Below, one piece after another: positions 43,757-52,164 of a stretch of 64,000 bases of DNA. Under the pieces are notes generated by a model that saw nothing but the letters and a program-made list of their open reading frames with translations, searched no databases and had not been told where the DNA came from. Each line of letters begins with the position of its first letter. Position 1 is the first letter of the stretch. The DNA comes from Cohnella silvisoli (GTDB lineage: Bacteria; Bacillota; Bacilli; Paenibacillales; Paenibacillaceae). The stretch lies in contig NZ_JAIOAP010000003.1 in assembly GCF_021190915.1 (NCBI RefSeq), forward strand, positions 248,001 through 312,000, given 5' to 3'. A program made the translations under genes and the position numbers.

Positions 43757-44614
43757 CTAGTTGGACGCTTGCGGCGGAGTCCCTCTGGCAATGTAAGGTT
43801 CTACAATTCGTTTGATCCGGTCAAGCCCGTCCCACATGTTTCCGGGGCCGTCGTAGATAAGGACAAATGCGCCATTATAGCCTGCAGCCTCTACAGCCTC
43901 AAGGCAGCGCATGAATTCGGCTTCGTCGGGATAGCCGGATTCGTCGTAAGCTGCTTTCGCGTGAATGGACACGCTATACGGGACGGTCATGGCGATTTCC
44001 TCGTATTTGGCTTGCCCGGCGAAGTTTCCGAAGTCCGTTATCATGGAGACTGAGCCTTCCGTGAGAGCAAGCAACTTCAAACAGCTTTCCCCCTTGGAGG
44101 TAAGCGCCTTAAAGTTCTCGGTAATCACGCGCACGTTCCGGGAGTCCCCATACTTGGACAACTCCACTAGAGCTGCGGCAGATCGCTTGATCGCGGCCTC
44201 ATCCGCAGGCCTCGCTTCCCCCGCAATCAATCGGATTTGCTTGGCACCGCACAAGGAAGCAATATCGATCCATTCCTTGTACAGTTTCATATCTTCGATG
44301 GCTCTGTTATCATCCGTTGAAGTCAAATCACCGTAATCCAGCAGAAGCGTATCCAAGGAAACGCCCGCATCCGAGAAAGCATTGCGAAGCTGCCCTAGAT
44401 AGGCGGCGTCCGTAAACGGAAAATGAAAATGGCAAACCTCGACAGCTTGATATCCTCGTCCCGAGGCTTCTGAAGGCAACTCAAGCAGGGTTAGTAGTTG
44501 CGGCTGTTCTTGTACGCTCGTTCTGTGCGTGCCGGCCTCGGCATCCCAGATCGTCCAGTGCAGTGGACCGAGTAGTCGATGCAAGCTCCAAGTGCTCACT
44601 GATAAATAGGACAC
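43757..44614 (-). CDS. Sugar phosphate isomerase/epimerase (AP endonuclease 2-like TIM barrel)
   Basis: 285 residues; GTG start at 44614 with AGGA upstream, 2 bases after the PPK2 stop, so both are probably cotranscribed. The TIM-barrel family shows YQAVEVCHFHFPFTD, LDTLLLDYGDLTS, IRLIAGEARPADEAA, VRVITENFKALTSKGES, MITDFGNFAG and GAFVLIYDGPGNMW. The acidic and histidine residues at these strand ends (E, D, H, E) are the usual metal ligands. This family covers xylose isomerase-like, inosose and tagatose epimerases; the exact substrate cannot be told. Confidence 0.83.
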   Translation of the reverse strand: MSYLSVSTWSLHRLLGPLHWTIWDAEAGTHRTSVQEQPQLLTLLELPSEASGRGYQAVEVCHFHFPFTDAAYLGQLRNAFSDAGVSLDTLLLDYGDLTSTDDNRAIEDMKLYKEWIDIASLCGAKQIRLIAGEARPADEAAIKRSAAALVELSKYGDSRNVRVITENFKALTSKGESCLKLLALTEGSVSMITDFGNFAGQAKYEEIAMTVPYSVSIHAKAAYDESGYPDEAEFMRCLEAVEAAGYNGAFVLIYDGPGNMWDGLDRIKRIVEPYIARGTPPQASN

Positions 44615-44616
44615 GG

Positions 44617-45462
44617 TTATTCCTGCCTTTGCGTTTGTGGAATATCCACTTGCGGATATTCCAGTTTAAGCTTGTTTAGGGTGGAGACGATAATCTTAAG
44701 CACGAGATAATCGCGGAACCATCTATTGTTGGCGGGAACGATAAACCACGGATTATGTTTGGTAGCGGACGCCTTAAAGGCATCCGAGTAAGCTTTCATA
44801 TACTGACCCCAATAATGGCGTTCCTCGAGATCGCTAGGATCGAATTTCCACATCTTCTCGGGGTTTTCCATGCGTTCGTTTATTTTCTTCAGTTGAAAGT
44901 CCTGGGAGATGTGAAGGAAAATCTTGATCACGACGATTCCGTTGTCCGCGAGAAGTTTCTCGAAATGCTGAATATGCTTAAGGCGATTGTTCGCGACTTT
45001 CTTGTCGATGAGTTCGTGCACGCGAGTGATGAGCACGTCTTCGTAATAAGAACGGTTAAAGGAAGTGATGTAACCTTTGGCTGGCGTTACTTTGTGAGTG
45101 CGCCATAGGAAATCGTGGGCCGCTTCGTCGCTTGTCGGCTGCTTGAAGCTTTCCGCCCGGAAGCCTTGAGGATTAAGGCCGGAGAGTACTTTTTTGACAA
45201 CCCCGTCCTTGCCGCTGCAGTCCATTCCTTGGAAAATAATAAGAACCCCGTGAGTTTTGGAAGCGTACAACCGTTCTTGGATGTCCTGCAGTTGTTCCTT
45301 CAATTGCTCGAAGCCCTCTGCGACTTCTTCCTTGTCCTTAAAGCTCGCCGTGTCATCGGGATCATAGTCTTGCAGGGACGCCTTCTGCTTGCCATCCAAA
45401 CGATATTTGTCCAACATGCGGATCCTCCTCTTCAATTGCTCGGGATTTTGCTTCTCTTCCAT
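44617..45462 (-). CDS. Polyphosphate kinase 2 family protein
   Basis: 281 residues, single PPK2 domain. The Walker A motif is FQGMDCSGKDGVVKKVLSGL (residues ~76-95), and FNRSYYEDVLITRVH plus the Walker B-like region VVIKIFLHIS follow. The lid-type segment KWKFDPSDLEERHYWGQYMK (read MWKFDPSD in sequence) and NPWFIVPANNRWFRDYLV close the domain. PPK2 enzymes use polyphosphate to phosphorylate nucleoside mono- or diphosphates. The single short domain fits the class I/III type, but substrate class needs testing. It may balance nucleotide and phosphate pools. Upstream it diverges from a methyltransferase gene across 110 bases. Confidence 0.92.
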   Translation of the reverse strand: MEEKQNPEQLKRRIRMLDKYRLDGKQKASLQDYDPDDTASFKDKEEVAEGFEQLKEQLQDIQERLYASKTHGVLIIFQGMDCSGKDGVVKKVLSGLNPQGFRAESFKQPTSDEAAHDFLWRTHKVTPAKGYITSFNRSYYEDVLITRVHELIDKKVANNRLKHIQHFEKLLADNGIVVIKIFLHISQDFQLKKINERMENPEKMWKFDPSDLEERHYWGQYMKAYSDAFKASATKHNPWFIVPANNRWFRDYLVLKIIVSTLNKLKLEYPQVDIPQTQRQE

Positions 45463-45572
45463 AGTAGTCTATTTAACCAACCTTTTCTAATTTTTATTGT
45501 ACTATTGTTGTAGTGTTTTTTGTCCTGGCGAATGTTATCGTAAAATAAGGATAGGAAAGCGGCGGGTAAAGG

Positions 45573-46526
45573 ATGGATCGCAAATTGAGTACATATATAT
45601 ATGTTGTTGCCGCAAACGAAGAAGAACGATCGTTGTGCATGCTGGAGATGCGCTCGTTATTCGGTATTGAGCCCACGTTCAATCTCTTGGAGAGTCCGAT
45701 TCGTATCGACCCAAGCCGAAGCCCCTTCATTAAGACGAGGATAGAGGTGCTGTTCGATGGTAGCGGCGTTGAGGAAATCGGGGAACTTGTGCAAAAGATT
45801 CAGCTGGATGGGGCGACCTTCAAAGTCGTTGCGATAGATTACGATAATCCGTACGATGATACGAAAATAGAGTATGAAGAGAAACGCGCCGTTGAGCGTG
45901 AGATTGGTCTGCATATTAAGGGTAAAGCGGAAATGCGAATGCCTGACAGGGTATTCGGCGTCGTGCGGATGGGTGGACGTTGGCGATTCGGCGAATGCGC
46001 GATGGGAGAGGCGATATGGCTCAAGCATAACGATAAACCGCGGAAATATTCGACCGCGCTAAGCACCCGGGTCGCTCGGGCAATCGTGAATATTGCCGTT
46101 CCGCAGACGGCGGGAGTTACGGTCATTGATCCCTGCTGCGGAATCGGCACCGTATTGGTGGAAGCATTATCGATGGGGATCGACATCGTTGGGCGCGAGA
46201 TTAATCCGCTTGCGGCTATCGGAGCAAGAGAAAATGTTGCTTTTTTCGGGTTCGAAGCGGAAGTCGTGCTAGGGGATATGCGAGAGATTTCGGAGAGGTA
46301 TGACGTTGCGATAATCGACATGCCTTATAATCTTTGCTCGGTTATAAGCCCCGAGGAGAAGCTTGAGATGCTAAGCAGCGCTTGGAGATTCGCCAGTAGA
46401 GCGATTATCGTAACGATAGAATCGATCGATTCGATTATCGAGCAATCGGGGTTTGAGATTAAGGATCGCTGTACGGTGAACAAAGGGAAATTTACCCGCC
46501 ATGTCATCGTTTGCGAGCGGCTTTAA
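45573..46526 (+). CDS. TRM11/THUMP-like class I RNA methyltransferase
   Basis: 317 residues. The N-terminal part (YIYVVAANEEERSLCMLEMR, FEVLFDG-type strands) resembles the degenerate THUMP-like region of TRM11-type proteins. The C-terminal Rossmann domain has the SAM motif VIDPCCGIGTVLVEAL, IVGREINPLAAIGARENV (motif II) and the catalytic motif IIDMPYNL in the position of the N/D-P-P-Y motif. Modification of guanine in tRNA is the usual activity of this family, but here it is inferred. It is a stand-alone gene. Confidence 0.85.
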   Translation: MDRKLSTYIYVVAANEEERSLCMLEMRSLFGIEPTFNLLESPIRIDPSRSPFIKTRIEVLFDGSGVEEIGELVQKIQLDGATFKVVAIDYDNPYDDTKIEYEEKRAVEREIGLHIKGKAEMRMPDRVFGVVRMGGRWRFGECAMGEAIWLKHNDKPRKYSTALSTRVARAIVNIAVPQTAGVTVIDPCCGIGTVLVEALSMGIDIVGREINPLAAIGARENVAFFGFEAEVVLGDMREISERYDVAIIDMPYNLCSVISPEEKLEMLSSAWRFASRAIIVTIESIDSIIEQSGFEIKDRCTVNKGKFTRHVIVCERL

Positions 46527-46601
46527 CGGAATTGTTGAAATTATGATCGCTTTCGTCCACAATGTATGGAGAACAATACCTAATGAGGAGAGAATTTGAC
46601 C

Positions 46602-48005
46602 ATGAAATATATAAGTACGAGAGGTAAAGTATCGCCGATCGGCTTTATCGATATGTTCCTAATGGGCCTTGGCGACGATGGCGGCTTGATCGTTCCGGAG
46701 ACGATTCCGACGGTATCCGCTGCGCAGCTGGACGTATGGGCCAAGCTTTCTTATGAGGATTTGATGCTGGAAATTTTCTCGTTATTCACGAACAATGAAA
46801 TTCCAGAGTCTGATCTGAAGACTCTTATTAAAGATAGCTATGCCGGATTTACAAGCCCGGACGTACTGCCGTTAACGACATTAAACGATTCTTTGCACGT
46901 GCTCGAGCTGTTTCACGGGCCGACCTTTGCGTTCAAGGATGTTGCCCTGCAGTTCATGGGCAATCTATACGCCTATGTGGCGAAGAAGCAGAACCAAGTC
47001 ATTAACATATTGGGCGCGACTTCCGGGGACACGGGAGCATCGGCGATTAGCAGCGTTAGGGGCAAGGAAGGCATTCAGATTTGCATTCTCCATCCGAACG
47101 GCAAAGTGAGCCGCGTTCAGGAACTGCAGATGACGACCGTGCAGGACGATAACGTGCTGAACTTGTCGGTTAACGGAAACTTCGATGATTGCCAGCATAT
47201 CATTAAGGAGCTGTTCGCGGACATTCCTTTTAAGACGAAGTACCATCTCCGGGCGATTAACTCCATTAACTTTGTCCGTATTTTGGCGCAGTCGGTTTAT
47301 TATTTCTATGCTTATTTGCAATTGCCGGCAAAAGCTAGGGCGAATGGCGTCAGCTTCAGCATTCCTACCGGTAATTTCGGCAATATTTTCTCGGGTTACC
47401 TAGCTAAGAGAATGGGAGTACCGATCAAACAGCTGATCCTAGCTACGAATGAAAACAACATTCTTGAGCGGTTTATCAATGAAGGTGTCTATAAGCCGGA
47501 AGGATTCCGCAGCACGCATAGCCCTTCAATGGATATTCAGATTGCGAGCAACTTCGAGCGCTACTTGTACTACTTCAGCGGGGAGGATGCGAATGCCGTT
47601 GCCGCACGCATGGAGCAGTTTAAAGCGGAGGGACAGCTTACGTTCACGGAAGAGGAGTTAGCTCGTATTCAGCAGGATTTGACCGCTTATAGCGTTGGGA
47701 ACGCGGAATGTCTGGAAACGATTCAGATCTATCAAGAGAGTTACGGATATTTGCTGGACCCGCACTCCGCGTGCGGAATCGCCGCTTATGAGGGAGCGGG
47801 CCGCAAAGAGAACGGGACGTTCATCTCGCTGGCTACGGCGCATCCGGCTAAATTCGACGAAGCGATTCGTCTGATCGGAATCGAGCAGAAATTTCCGGAG
47901 CGGATTCAAGAGCTGTTCGACAAGCCGCAGCGTCAAGTCGTGGTCGACAATGCGAAGGCGGAGATCGTCGCCCAGCTTGAAGGATTTTATCGGTTGGAAC
48001 AGTAG
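46602..48005 (+). CDS. thrC: Threonine synthase
   Basis: 467 residues from the ATG at 46602 (GAGGAG upstream). PLP-dependent enzyme that converts O-phosphohomoserine to threonine. Signature regions are YISTRGKVSPIGFIDMFLMG at the start, LELFHGPTFAFKDVALQFMG (the Lys binds PLP), ILGATSGDTGASAI (phosphate-binding loop) and SIPTGNFGNIFSGYLAKRMG. This is the longer form of the enzyme with the N-terminal YXSTRG domain, similar to the E. coli and yeast type. No other threonine genes adjoin; a ROK kinase gene follows after 29 bases. Confidence 0.96.
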   Translation: MKYISTRGKVSPIGFIDMFLMGLGDDGGLIVPETIPTVSAAQLDVWAKLSYEDLMLEIFSLFTNNEIPESDLKTLIKDSYAGFTSPDVLPLTTLNDSLHVLELFHGPTFAFKDVALQFMGNLYAYVAKKQNQVINILGATSGDTGASAISSVRGKEGIQICILHPNGKVSRVQELQMTTVQDDNVLNLSVNGNFDDCQHIIKELFADIPFKTKYHLRAINSINFVRILAQSVYYFYAYLQLPAKARANGVSFSIPTGNFGNIFSGYLAKRMGVPIKQLILATNENNILERFINEGVYKPEGFRSTHSPSMDIQIASNFERYLYYFSGEDANAVAARMEQFKAEGQLTFTEEELARIQQDLTAYSVGNAECLETIQIYQESYGYLLDPHSACGIAAYEGAGRKENGTFISLATAHPAKFDEAIRLIGIEQKFPERIQELFDKPQRQVVVDNAKAEIVAQLEGFYRLEQ

Positions 48006-48034
48006 ATAAGGTTGAATGGGCAGGGGGAATTAAG

Positions 48035-48916
48035 TTGTTAATAGGTGCAGTCGAAGCTGGTGGAACGAAGTTCGTATGCGGGATAGGGAACGAGGCGGGC
48101 GAAGTATTGGATCGCGTCAGCTTTCCAACGGAACAGCCGGAGAAGACGCTGGCGCAGGTCGTCGCCTATTTCCGGGATAAGCAGGTGGAAGCCATCGGGA
48201 TCGGCTCATTCGGTCCCATCAACATCGATCGCGGGAGTCCGTTGTATGGATATGTAACGACGACGCCAAAGCCGGGATGGGGGAACTACCCTGTATTGCC
48301 CGAGCTTCGGAAGGCGGTCGATGTTCCTATTGGCTGGGACACGGACGTGAACGCAGCAGCCCTTGGGGAAGCGACTTGGGGCGCTGCCAAAGGGTTGGAC
48401 AGTTGTCTTTATTACACGATAGGCACGGGGATCGGGGTTGGCGTTTTTGCCGAAGGCAGCCTCGTTCATGGCTTGGTTCATCCCGAAGGCGGACATGTAT
48501 TGACGCGCCGCCATCCTAACGATACCTATGAGGGCAAATGCCCCTATCATGGGGATTGTCTGGAGGGGATGGCGGCAGGTCCGGCGCTGGAAGCAAGGTG
48601 GAAGGTCAAAGGCGGCGATTTGCCCGCGGATCATCCGGCTTGGGAGATGGAAGCCTTCTATATCGGTCAAGCGCTGGCGAATGCAATTCTGCTTCTGTCC
48701 CCTAAGAGGATCATTCTAGGCGGGGGAGTTATGCATCAGGTGCAGCTATTCCCGTTAATCCGCGAGCAGGTGCGCAGCAACCTGAAAGGTTACGTGAGCG
48801 CAGCCGCGTTAGCGGACGGCATCGATGACTATATCGTGCCTCCGGGTCTCGGCGATAACGCCGGATTAAGCGGATCTATCGCACTTGGGTTAAGGGCGCT
48901 TCGAGAAGCGCAATAG
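48035..48916 (+). CDS. ROK family fructokinase-like sugar kinase
   Basis: 293 residues; TTG start with AGGGGGAA upstream. The ROK fold is clear: GAVEAGGTKFVCGIG (ATP phosphate loop), IGIGSFGPINIDRGSPLYG, WDTDVNAAALGEATWGAAKG (catalytic Asp in the DVNAA motif), YTIGTGIGVGVFAEG and the zinc cluster HPEGGH with CPYHGDCLEGMAAGPALEAR. The EAGGTKF/GCPYHGDC combination is typical of the fructokinase branch (ScrK/GmuE). It should phosphorylate fructose or a related hexose at C6, possibly linked to the sugar uptake loci nearby. Confidence 0.9.
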   Translation: MLIGAVEAGGTKFVCGIGNEAGEVLDRVSFPTEQPEKTLAQVVAYFRDKQVEAIGIGSFGPINIDRGSPLYGYVTTTPKPGWGNYPVLPELRKAVDVPIGWDTDVNAAALGEATWGAAKGLDSCLYYTIGTGIGVGVFAEGSLVHGLVHPEGGHVLTRRHPNDTYEGKCPYHGDCLEGMAAGPALEARWKVKGGDLPADHPAWEMEAFYIGQALANAILLLSPKRIILGGGVMHQVQLFPLIREQVRSNLKGYVSAAALADGIDDYIVPPGLGDNAGLSGSIALGLRALREAQ

Positions 48917-49049
48917 GTGTCTTTTGTACTACTTAGATCTCCTATAATTTCTTTCTTTTAGATGGTGAGCGATAGCGGTAGTTTTACAGCTACAGCAATT
49001 TGATCCCCATTTGGAGTCAGCAGTAACCTCCATGCGACACTGTAAGTCC

Positions 49050-49136
49050 AGATTCCGAACCTATTTGCGATTAATCGCAGTAGGCTATGAATCTAAAAAG
49101 CTTGACCATTTAGGGGTTGGCTCGCAAGAGTCAACC
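49050..49136. repeat. Extended palindrome and GCAA-loop hairpin between convergent genes
   Basis: 49050-49094 is a nested palindrome: AGATTC-N4-CCTA-N2-TGCGATTAATCGCA-N1-TAGG-N4-GAATCT. A second hairpin at 49115-49136 pairs GGTTGGCTC with GAGTCAACC (one mismatch) around GCAA. The 12-mer AACCTATTTGCG occurs at 49058 and again at 49133. There is no T run on either strand. It may be a small palindromic element rather than a terminator. Confidence 0.75.
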
Positions 49137-49157
49137 TATTTGCGTTCTCCGCGTTAC

Positions 49158-49898
49158 TTAAACCAACGATTCGAGAGTGTGGTTAAATCGGTGTTTTTTA
49201 CTTTGCAGATAGGAACGATTAAAGTCCGATACGACGCCATGCAGGTTTTCCACACCGATAACAGGAACGCCATGCCTCCCAAGCGATTGGCGCTTTAACG
49301 GATTATTGCTGAGCAATAGGATTGGATTCGATCTTAACATGTTTAGAACGATGGCAACATCTTGATAGCTGCGATCATCGAGATTATGTCCAAGGCTTAA
49401 GTTAGCCTCAGCCGTATCAAAGCCATGCTCCTGAAGCGCATAGGTCAATGATTTGTTAAATAGTCCGATACCGCGCCCTTCATGATTTGCGACGTAGACG
49501 ATCGCTCCGACTCCGAACTCGACGATTTGCTGAAAGGCGATATGCAGCTGGCTCCCGCAATCGCAGCGCTGACTGCCGAAAATATCGCCCGTGTGGCAAA
49601 TGCTGTGGATACGTACCTTGGCCAATTCCGAATCGGAATAGTCTCCATACGTCAAAACCGAACTCTGCTGCAATTCGGCAAGGGGTAGCCGGTCTAGCAT
49701 GTTAAGCAGCGATTCGGAATCCGCGGGCAGATCGGGATGCTTCAACCATGTATACCACTGAAAGGGAAAAGTTTCGCCATCGATTTGAATCGGCATTTGG
49801 ACAGGGCCGAAGAGAAAGATCCGTTCCCCATCGGGGTTAACGGATTTTTTCAATTTGGAGAGCAGCATTTTTTTGAGCTCCGGCGTAAGAATATGCAT
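49158..49898 (-). CDS. GTP cyclohydrolase II-like protein (divergent RibA)
   Basis: 246 residues, last gene of the operon. GTP cyclohydrolase II opens GTP, releasing formate and pyrophosphate. The zinc site is present (ICHTGDIFGSQRCDCGSQL), as are HEGRGIGLFNKSLTYALQEH, LGHNLDDRSYQDVAIVL and LLLSNNPLKRQSL. Differences from housekeeping RibA are visible: HSECLTGD is HSICHTGD here, and the usual YLRQEGRG is YVANHEGRG. There is no RibB (DHBP synthase) domain. With its unusual neighbours, this suggests a paralog for a special metabolite rather than riboflavin supply. Confidence 0.85.
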   Translation of the reverse strand: MHILTPELKKMLLSKLKKSVNPDGERIFLFGPVQMPIQIDGETFPFQWYTWLKHPDLPADSESLLNMLDRLPLAELQQSSVLTYGDYSDSELAKVRIHSICHTGDIFGSQRCDCGSQLHIAFQQIVEFGVGAIVYVANHEGRGIGLFNKSLTYALQEHGFDTAEANLSLGHNLDDRSYQDVAIVLNMLRSNPILLLSNNPLKRQSLGRHGVPVIGVENLHGVVSDFNRSYLQSKKHRFNHTLESLV

Positions 49899-49931
49899 AT
49901 AAGGGGGACTCCTTCAGGCGTAGATAGTAAA

Positions 49932-50309
49932 TTATTTCTTTAATTCGTAGGAAGCCCAAGCCTCTGGCGTTTCCCATAGCTTAAGAGTTAAAGCTTGTAT
50001 ATTGGGCGCAACAATACGTTCACTCAGTTTTAAGCAGAGAATTCTGGAAAAATGTTCGATGCTTGGGTTGATGCCGGCAAATTCGGGCAATTCATTCAGA
50101 GTGCGGTCGCGATAAGATTCCACGACCAAGTCGAAAGCCGCTTCGATATCCACGATATCGACTAAATAACCGTGCCGATCCAATTGTTCGCCATGCAATC
50201 GCAATTCCGCGATGAAATGGTGGGAATGCACGAAGTTTTCTTTTCCCCAATCCCCGCCAATTAAAAAGTGCTGCGCGATAAAATCCCGTTTAACCGATAC
50301 TGTGTACAT
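49932..50309 (-). CDS. 6-pyruvoyl-tetrahydropterin synthase/QueD-like protein with Glu at the Cys position
   Basis: 125 residues. Zinc ligands of the T-fold enzyme are at His14 (FIAQHFLIGG), His28 and His30 (FVHSHHF). In QueD and PTPS the catalytic Cys lies four residues before the second His (CxxxHGH). Here that position is Glu24 (ENFVHSH), as reported for the PTPS-III group, which makes 6-hydroxymethyl-dihydropterin. The second half has INPSIEHFSRILCLKLSERI and LWETPEAWASY, with the expected active-site Glu. Ribosome binding site GAGGAG. The gene sits between a cyclohydrolase II-like and a dehydrogenase gene, so its substrate may be a GTP-derived pterin or pyrimidine (inference). Confidence 0.85.
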   Translation of the reverse strand: MYTVSVKRDFIAQHFLIGGDWGKENFVHSHHFIAELRLHGEQLDRHGYLVDIVDIEAAFDLVVESYRDRTLNELPEFAGINPSIEHFSRILCLKLSERIVAPNIQALTLKLWETPEAWASYELKK

Positions 50310-50333
50310 TTCAAATTCTCCTCTTTATTCGAA

Positions 50334-51362
50334 TTATTCGTAAATAATGACGGCTTGAATGATTTGGTCAGATTGCTTGTCCAACATTTCGTAGGCTTCC
50401 GCTGCTTTATCCAGAGGGAAGCGGTGTGTGATGAACGAATCCGGACGAATCCGGCGAATCATTTGCCAGGCCACGTCGATTCTTCTCGCGTTATTCCATC
50501 TTCCTAGCAGATCGGGAGCTATCGTGCTGACTTGACTGCTGATTAACCTGATCCGGCTGCGATGAAAATGCGAACCTAAATCCAAGGAAGCACGCTTCAA
50601 ACCATACCATGAGCCGACGATGATTCGACCGTCATATCCGGTCAAGGCCACGGCTTGATCCAACGCAGAAGGTGATCCGGATAATTCGTAGGTGAGATCG
50701 ACACCGGCTTGGTTTCCGTATTTCGATAATAACGATTCGATTTGTTCTTGATAGTCAGGCGCTAACGGGTTCACGCTGTAATGGGCTCCGGCCGTTAACG
50801 AAACGTTTCTTCTAGCCGGATGCAAGTCAAAGCTTAGCAATTGGGAGACTGGCTGCAGAGCCAGCAAGGACACCGTCAACAATCCGACGATTCCTTGGCC
50901 GAATACGGCAACGCGCTCTCCGATCAACGGCCTGCCATCCAATAACAAGTTGACGGCCGTCTCCATGTTCGGCATGAAAATCGCTTCATCCAAGCTCAGA
51001 TCCTCAGGAATGCAAATCAATGAATCGGGAGCGGCAAGGAAGTAGGAGGAATGGTGGTGAAACGCAAACACCTTTTTTTCGATCCAATCCGGATCCACAT
51101 CGCGCCCGACCTCCACGACTCGTCCTATCATGCAATAGCCGTAGGGAAGGGGATAAGCCAAGGAGTGCGAGAGCGAAGAGATCGTCGAATCGGCGGGCAT
51201 ATGCTGCGGAGCTAGTCCGCGGTAGATTAACAGCTCGGTGCCTGAACTGATTCCCGATACCAACGCTTTTACAAGAACCGTTCCCGCGCCCGACTCCGGT
51301 ATTGCGCTTTCGCGAATTTCCACTTGCCCGGGACCCGTAAAATATAAGGTTTTATTGTACAT
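50334..51362 (-). CDS. Medium-chain dehydrogenase, BchC-like zinc-type
   Basis: 342 residues of the MDR fold. The N-terminal GroES-like domain carries SGISSGTELLIYRGLAPQ, where normal alcohol dehydrogenases have a zinc-binding Cys. GIS(S/T)GTE is the hallmark I associate with BchC-like dehydrogenases. The cofactor domain has the Rossmann motif VAVFGQGIVGLLTVSLLAL and LLSFDLHPARRNVSLTAGA (Asp favours NAD). The ATG lies inside the end of the upstream RibD-like gene (11-base overlap), and the PTPS-like gene follows after 24 bases, so all are cotranscribed. It may oxidise or reduce the side chain of the pathway's pterin or pyrimidine product (inference). Confidence 0.85.
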   Translation of the reverse strand: MYNKTLYFTGPGQVEIRESAIPESGAGTVLVKALVSGISSGTELLIYRGLAPQHMPADSTISSLSHSLAYPLPYGYCMIGRVVEVGRDVDPDWIEKKVFAFHHHSSYFLAAPDSLICIPEDLSLDEAIFMPNMETAVNLLLDGRPLIGERVAVFGQGIVGLLTVSLLALQPVSQLLSFDLHPARRNVSLTAGAHYSVNPLAPDYQEQIESLLSKYGNQAGVDLTYELSGSPSALDQAVALTGYDGRIIVGSWYGLKRASLDLGSHFHRSRIRLISSQVSTIAPDLLGRWNNARRIDVAWQMIRRIRPDSFITHRFPLDKAAEAYEMLDKQSDQIIQAVIIYE

Positions 51363-52068
51363 AGGAAGCCCACTCCAGATCCGAGGCCATCACCATATCG
51401 GCCCCCCATTGTTCATATACGGTTTGGCTTAATAGCGGATAACTGGAATCGGAAGATTTCATCCCCACTGGACGCAACCCTCCAACAAGCATCGGGCTTG
51501 TCGTAACGATCAATTGATTGCCTAATCGATGTTCAAGAAAACCGGCAATGACGCGCGCGCCGCCCTCGATCATTAAGCTCCGAATGCCCAGTTCTCCCAA
51601 GGTCCGCAATAAATGGGAGAGGTCTACTTGTCCGCTGTCGTTCTTTCGCAAGGGATAAACGCGCGCGCCCGATTGTTCCAGATTCGCTCTTCGGTTCTGG
51701 CAGATGTTATTCCCCGTCATCAGCCATGGCCTTTTGGGGTTGGACAGAATGCGCGCGTCCTCCGGAAAACGCAGATTCGTATCCAACACAACAGGCTGGG
51801 GATGCTCCCCGCTCACCAAGCGAACCGTTAATAAGGGATCGTCCGCCAGTACGGTCTCGATGCCTACAAGAATGGCATCGTGATTCGCCCGGAGAGAATG
51901 CGTCATCTTAAGAGATTCCATTCCGCTGATTGCCAACGCGCAACCGGCACCTGCTGCAATACTTCCATCGATACTCTGGGCATAAGTAATCGTGCAATAA
52001 GGCAAACCTGTCGTTCGATGGAAAGAAGCCGCATTTGCCAGTCGGTCTTTCACCCGTTCCATTATCAA
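51352..52068 (-). CDS. RibD C-terminal reductase-like protein (no deaminase domain)
   Basis: 238 residues from a TTG at 52068, which has GGAGGG 6 bases upstream; an ATG two codons later is possible. The domain is the NADPH-dependent reductase of RibD/Rib7: YCTITYAQSIDGSIAA, LRANHDAILVGIETVLADDP LLTVRL, and MIEGGARVIAGFL. The deaminase half of bacterial RibD is missing, as in fungal/archaeal reductases that act on the diaminopyrimidine before deamination. It is the first gene of the four-gene operon and diverges from the condensation-domain gene over 96 bases. Confidence 0.87.
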   Translation of the reverse strand: MIMERVKDRLANAASFHRTTGLPYCTITYAQSIDGSIAAGAGCALAISGMESLKMTHSLRANHDAILVGIETVLADDPLLTVRLVSGEHPQPVVLDTNLRFPEDARILSNPKRPWLMTGNNICQNRRANLEQSGARVYPLRKNDSGQVDLSHLLRTLGELGIRSLMIEGGARVIAGFLEHRLGNQLIVTTSPMLVGGLRPVGMKSSDSSYPLLSQTVYEQWGADMVMASDLEWASYVQ

Positions 52069-52164
52069 AATAAACCCTCCAATGTTTGATATCCCCTGAG
52101 TTGACACTTTTCGCTAAAATGATTATTTTTGAGAGTAATAGTCTGGAAGCGGAGGGTATGCGTA

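Noticed and set aside
49011..49298. 95-residue plus-strand frame
   Set aside because: It runs across the large palindrome and into the antisense of the cyclohydrolase gene; no ribosome binding site.
52069..52164. FMN riboswitch before the riboflavin-like operon
   Set aside because: The divergent gap is only 96 bases, too short for an FMN riboswitch on either side, and no conserved elements were seen.
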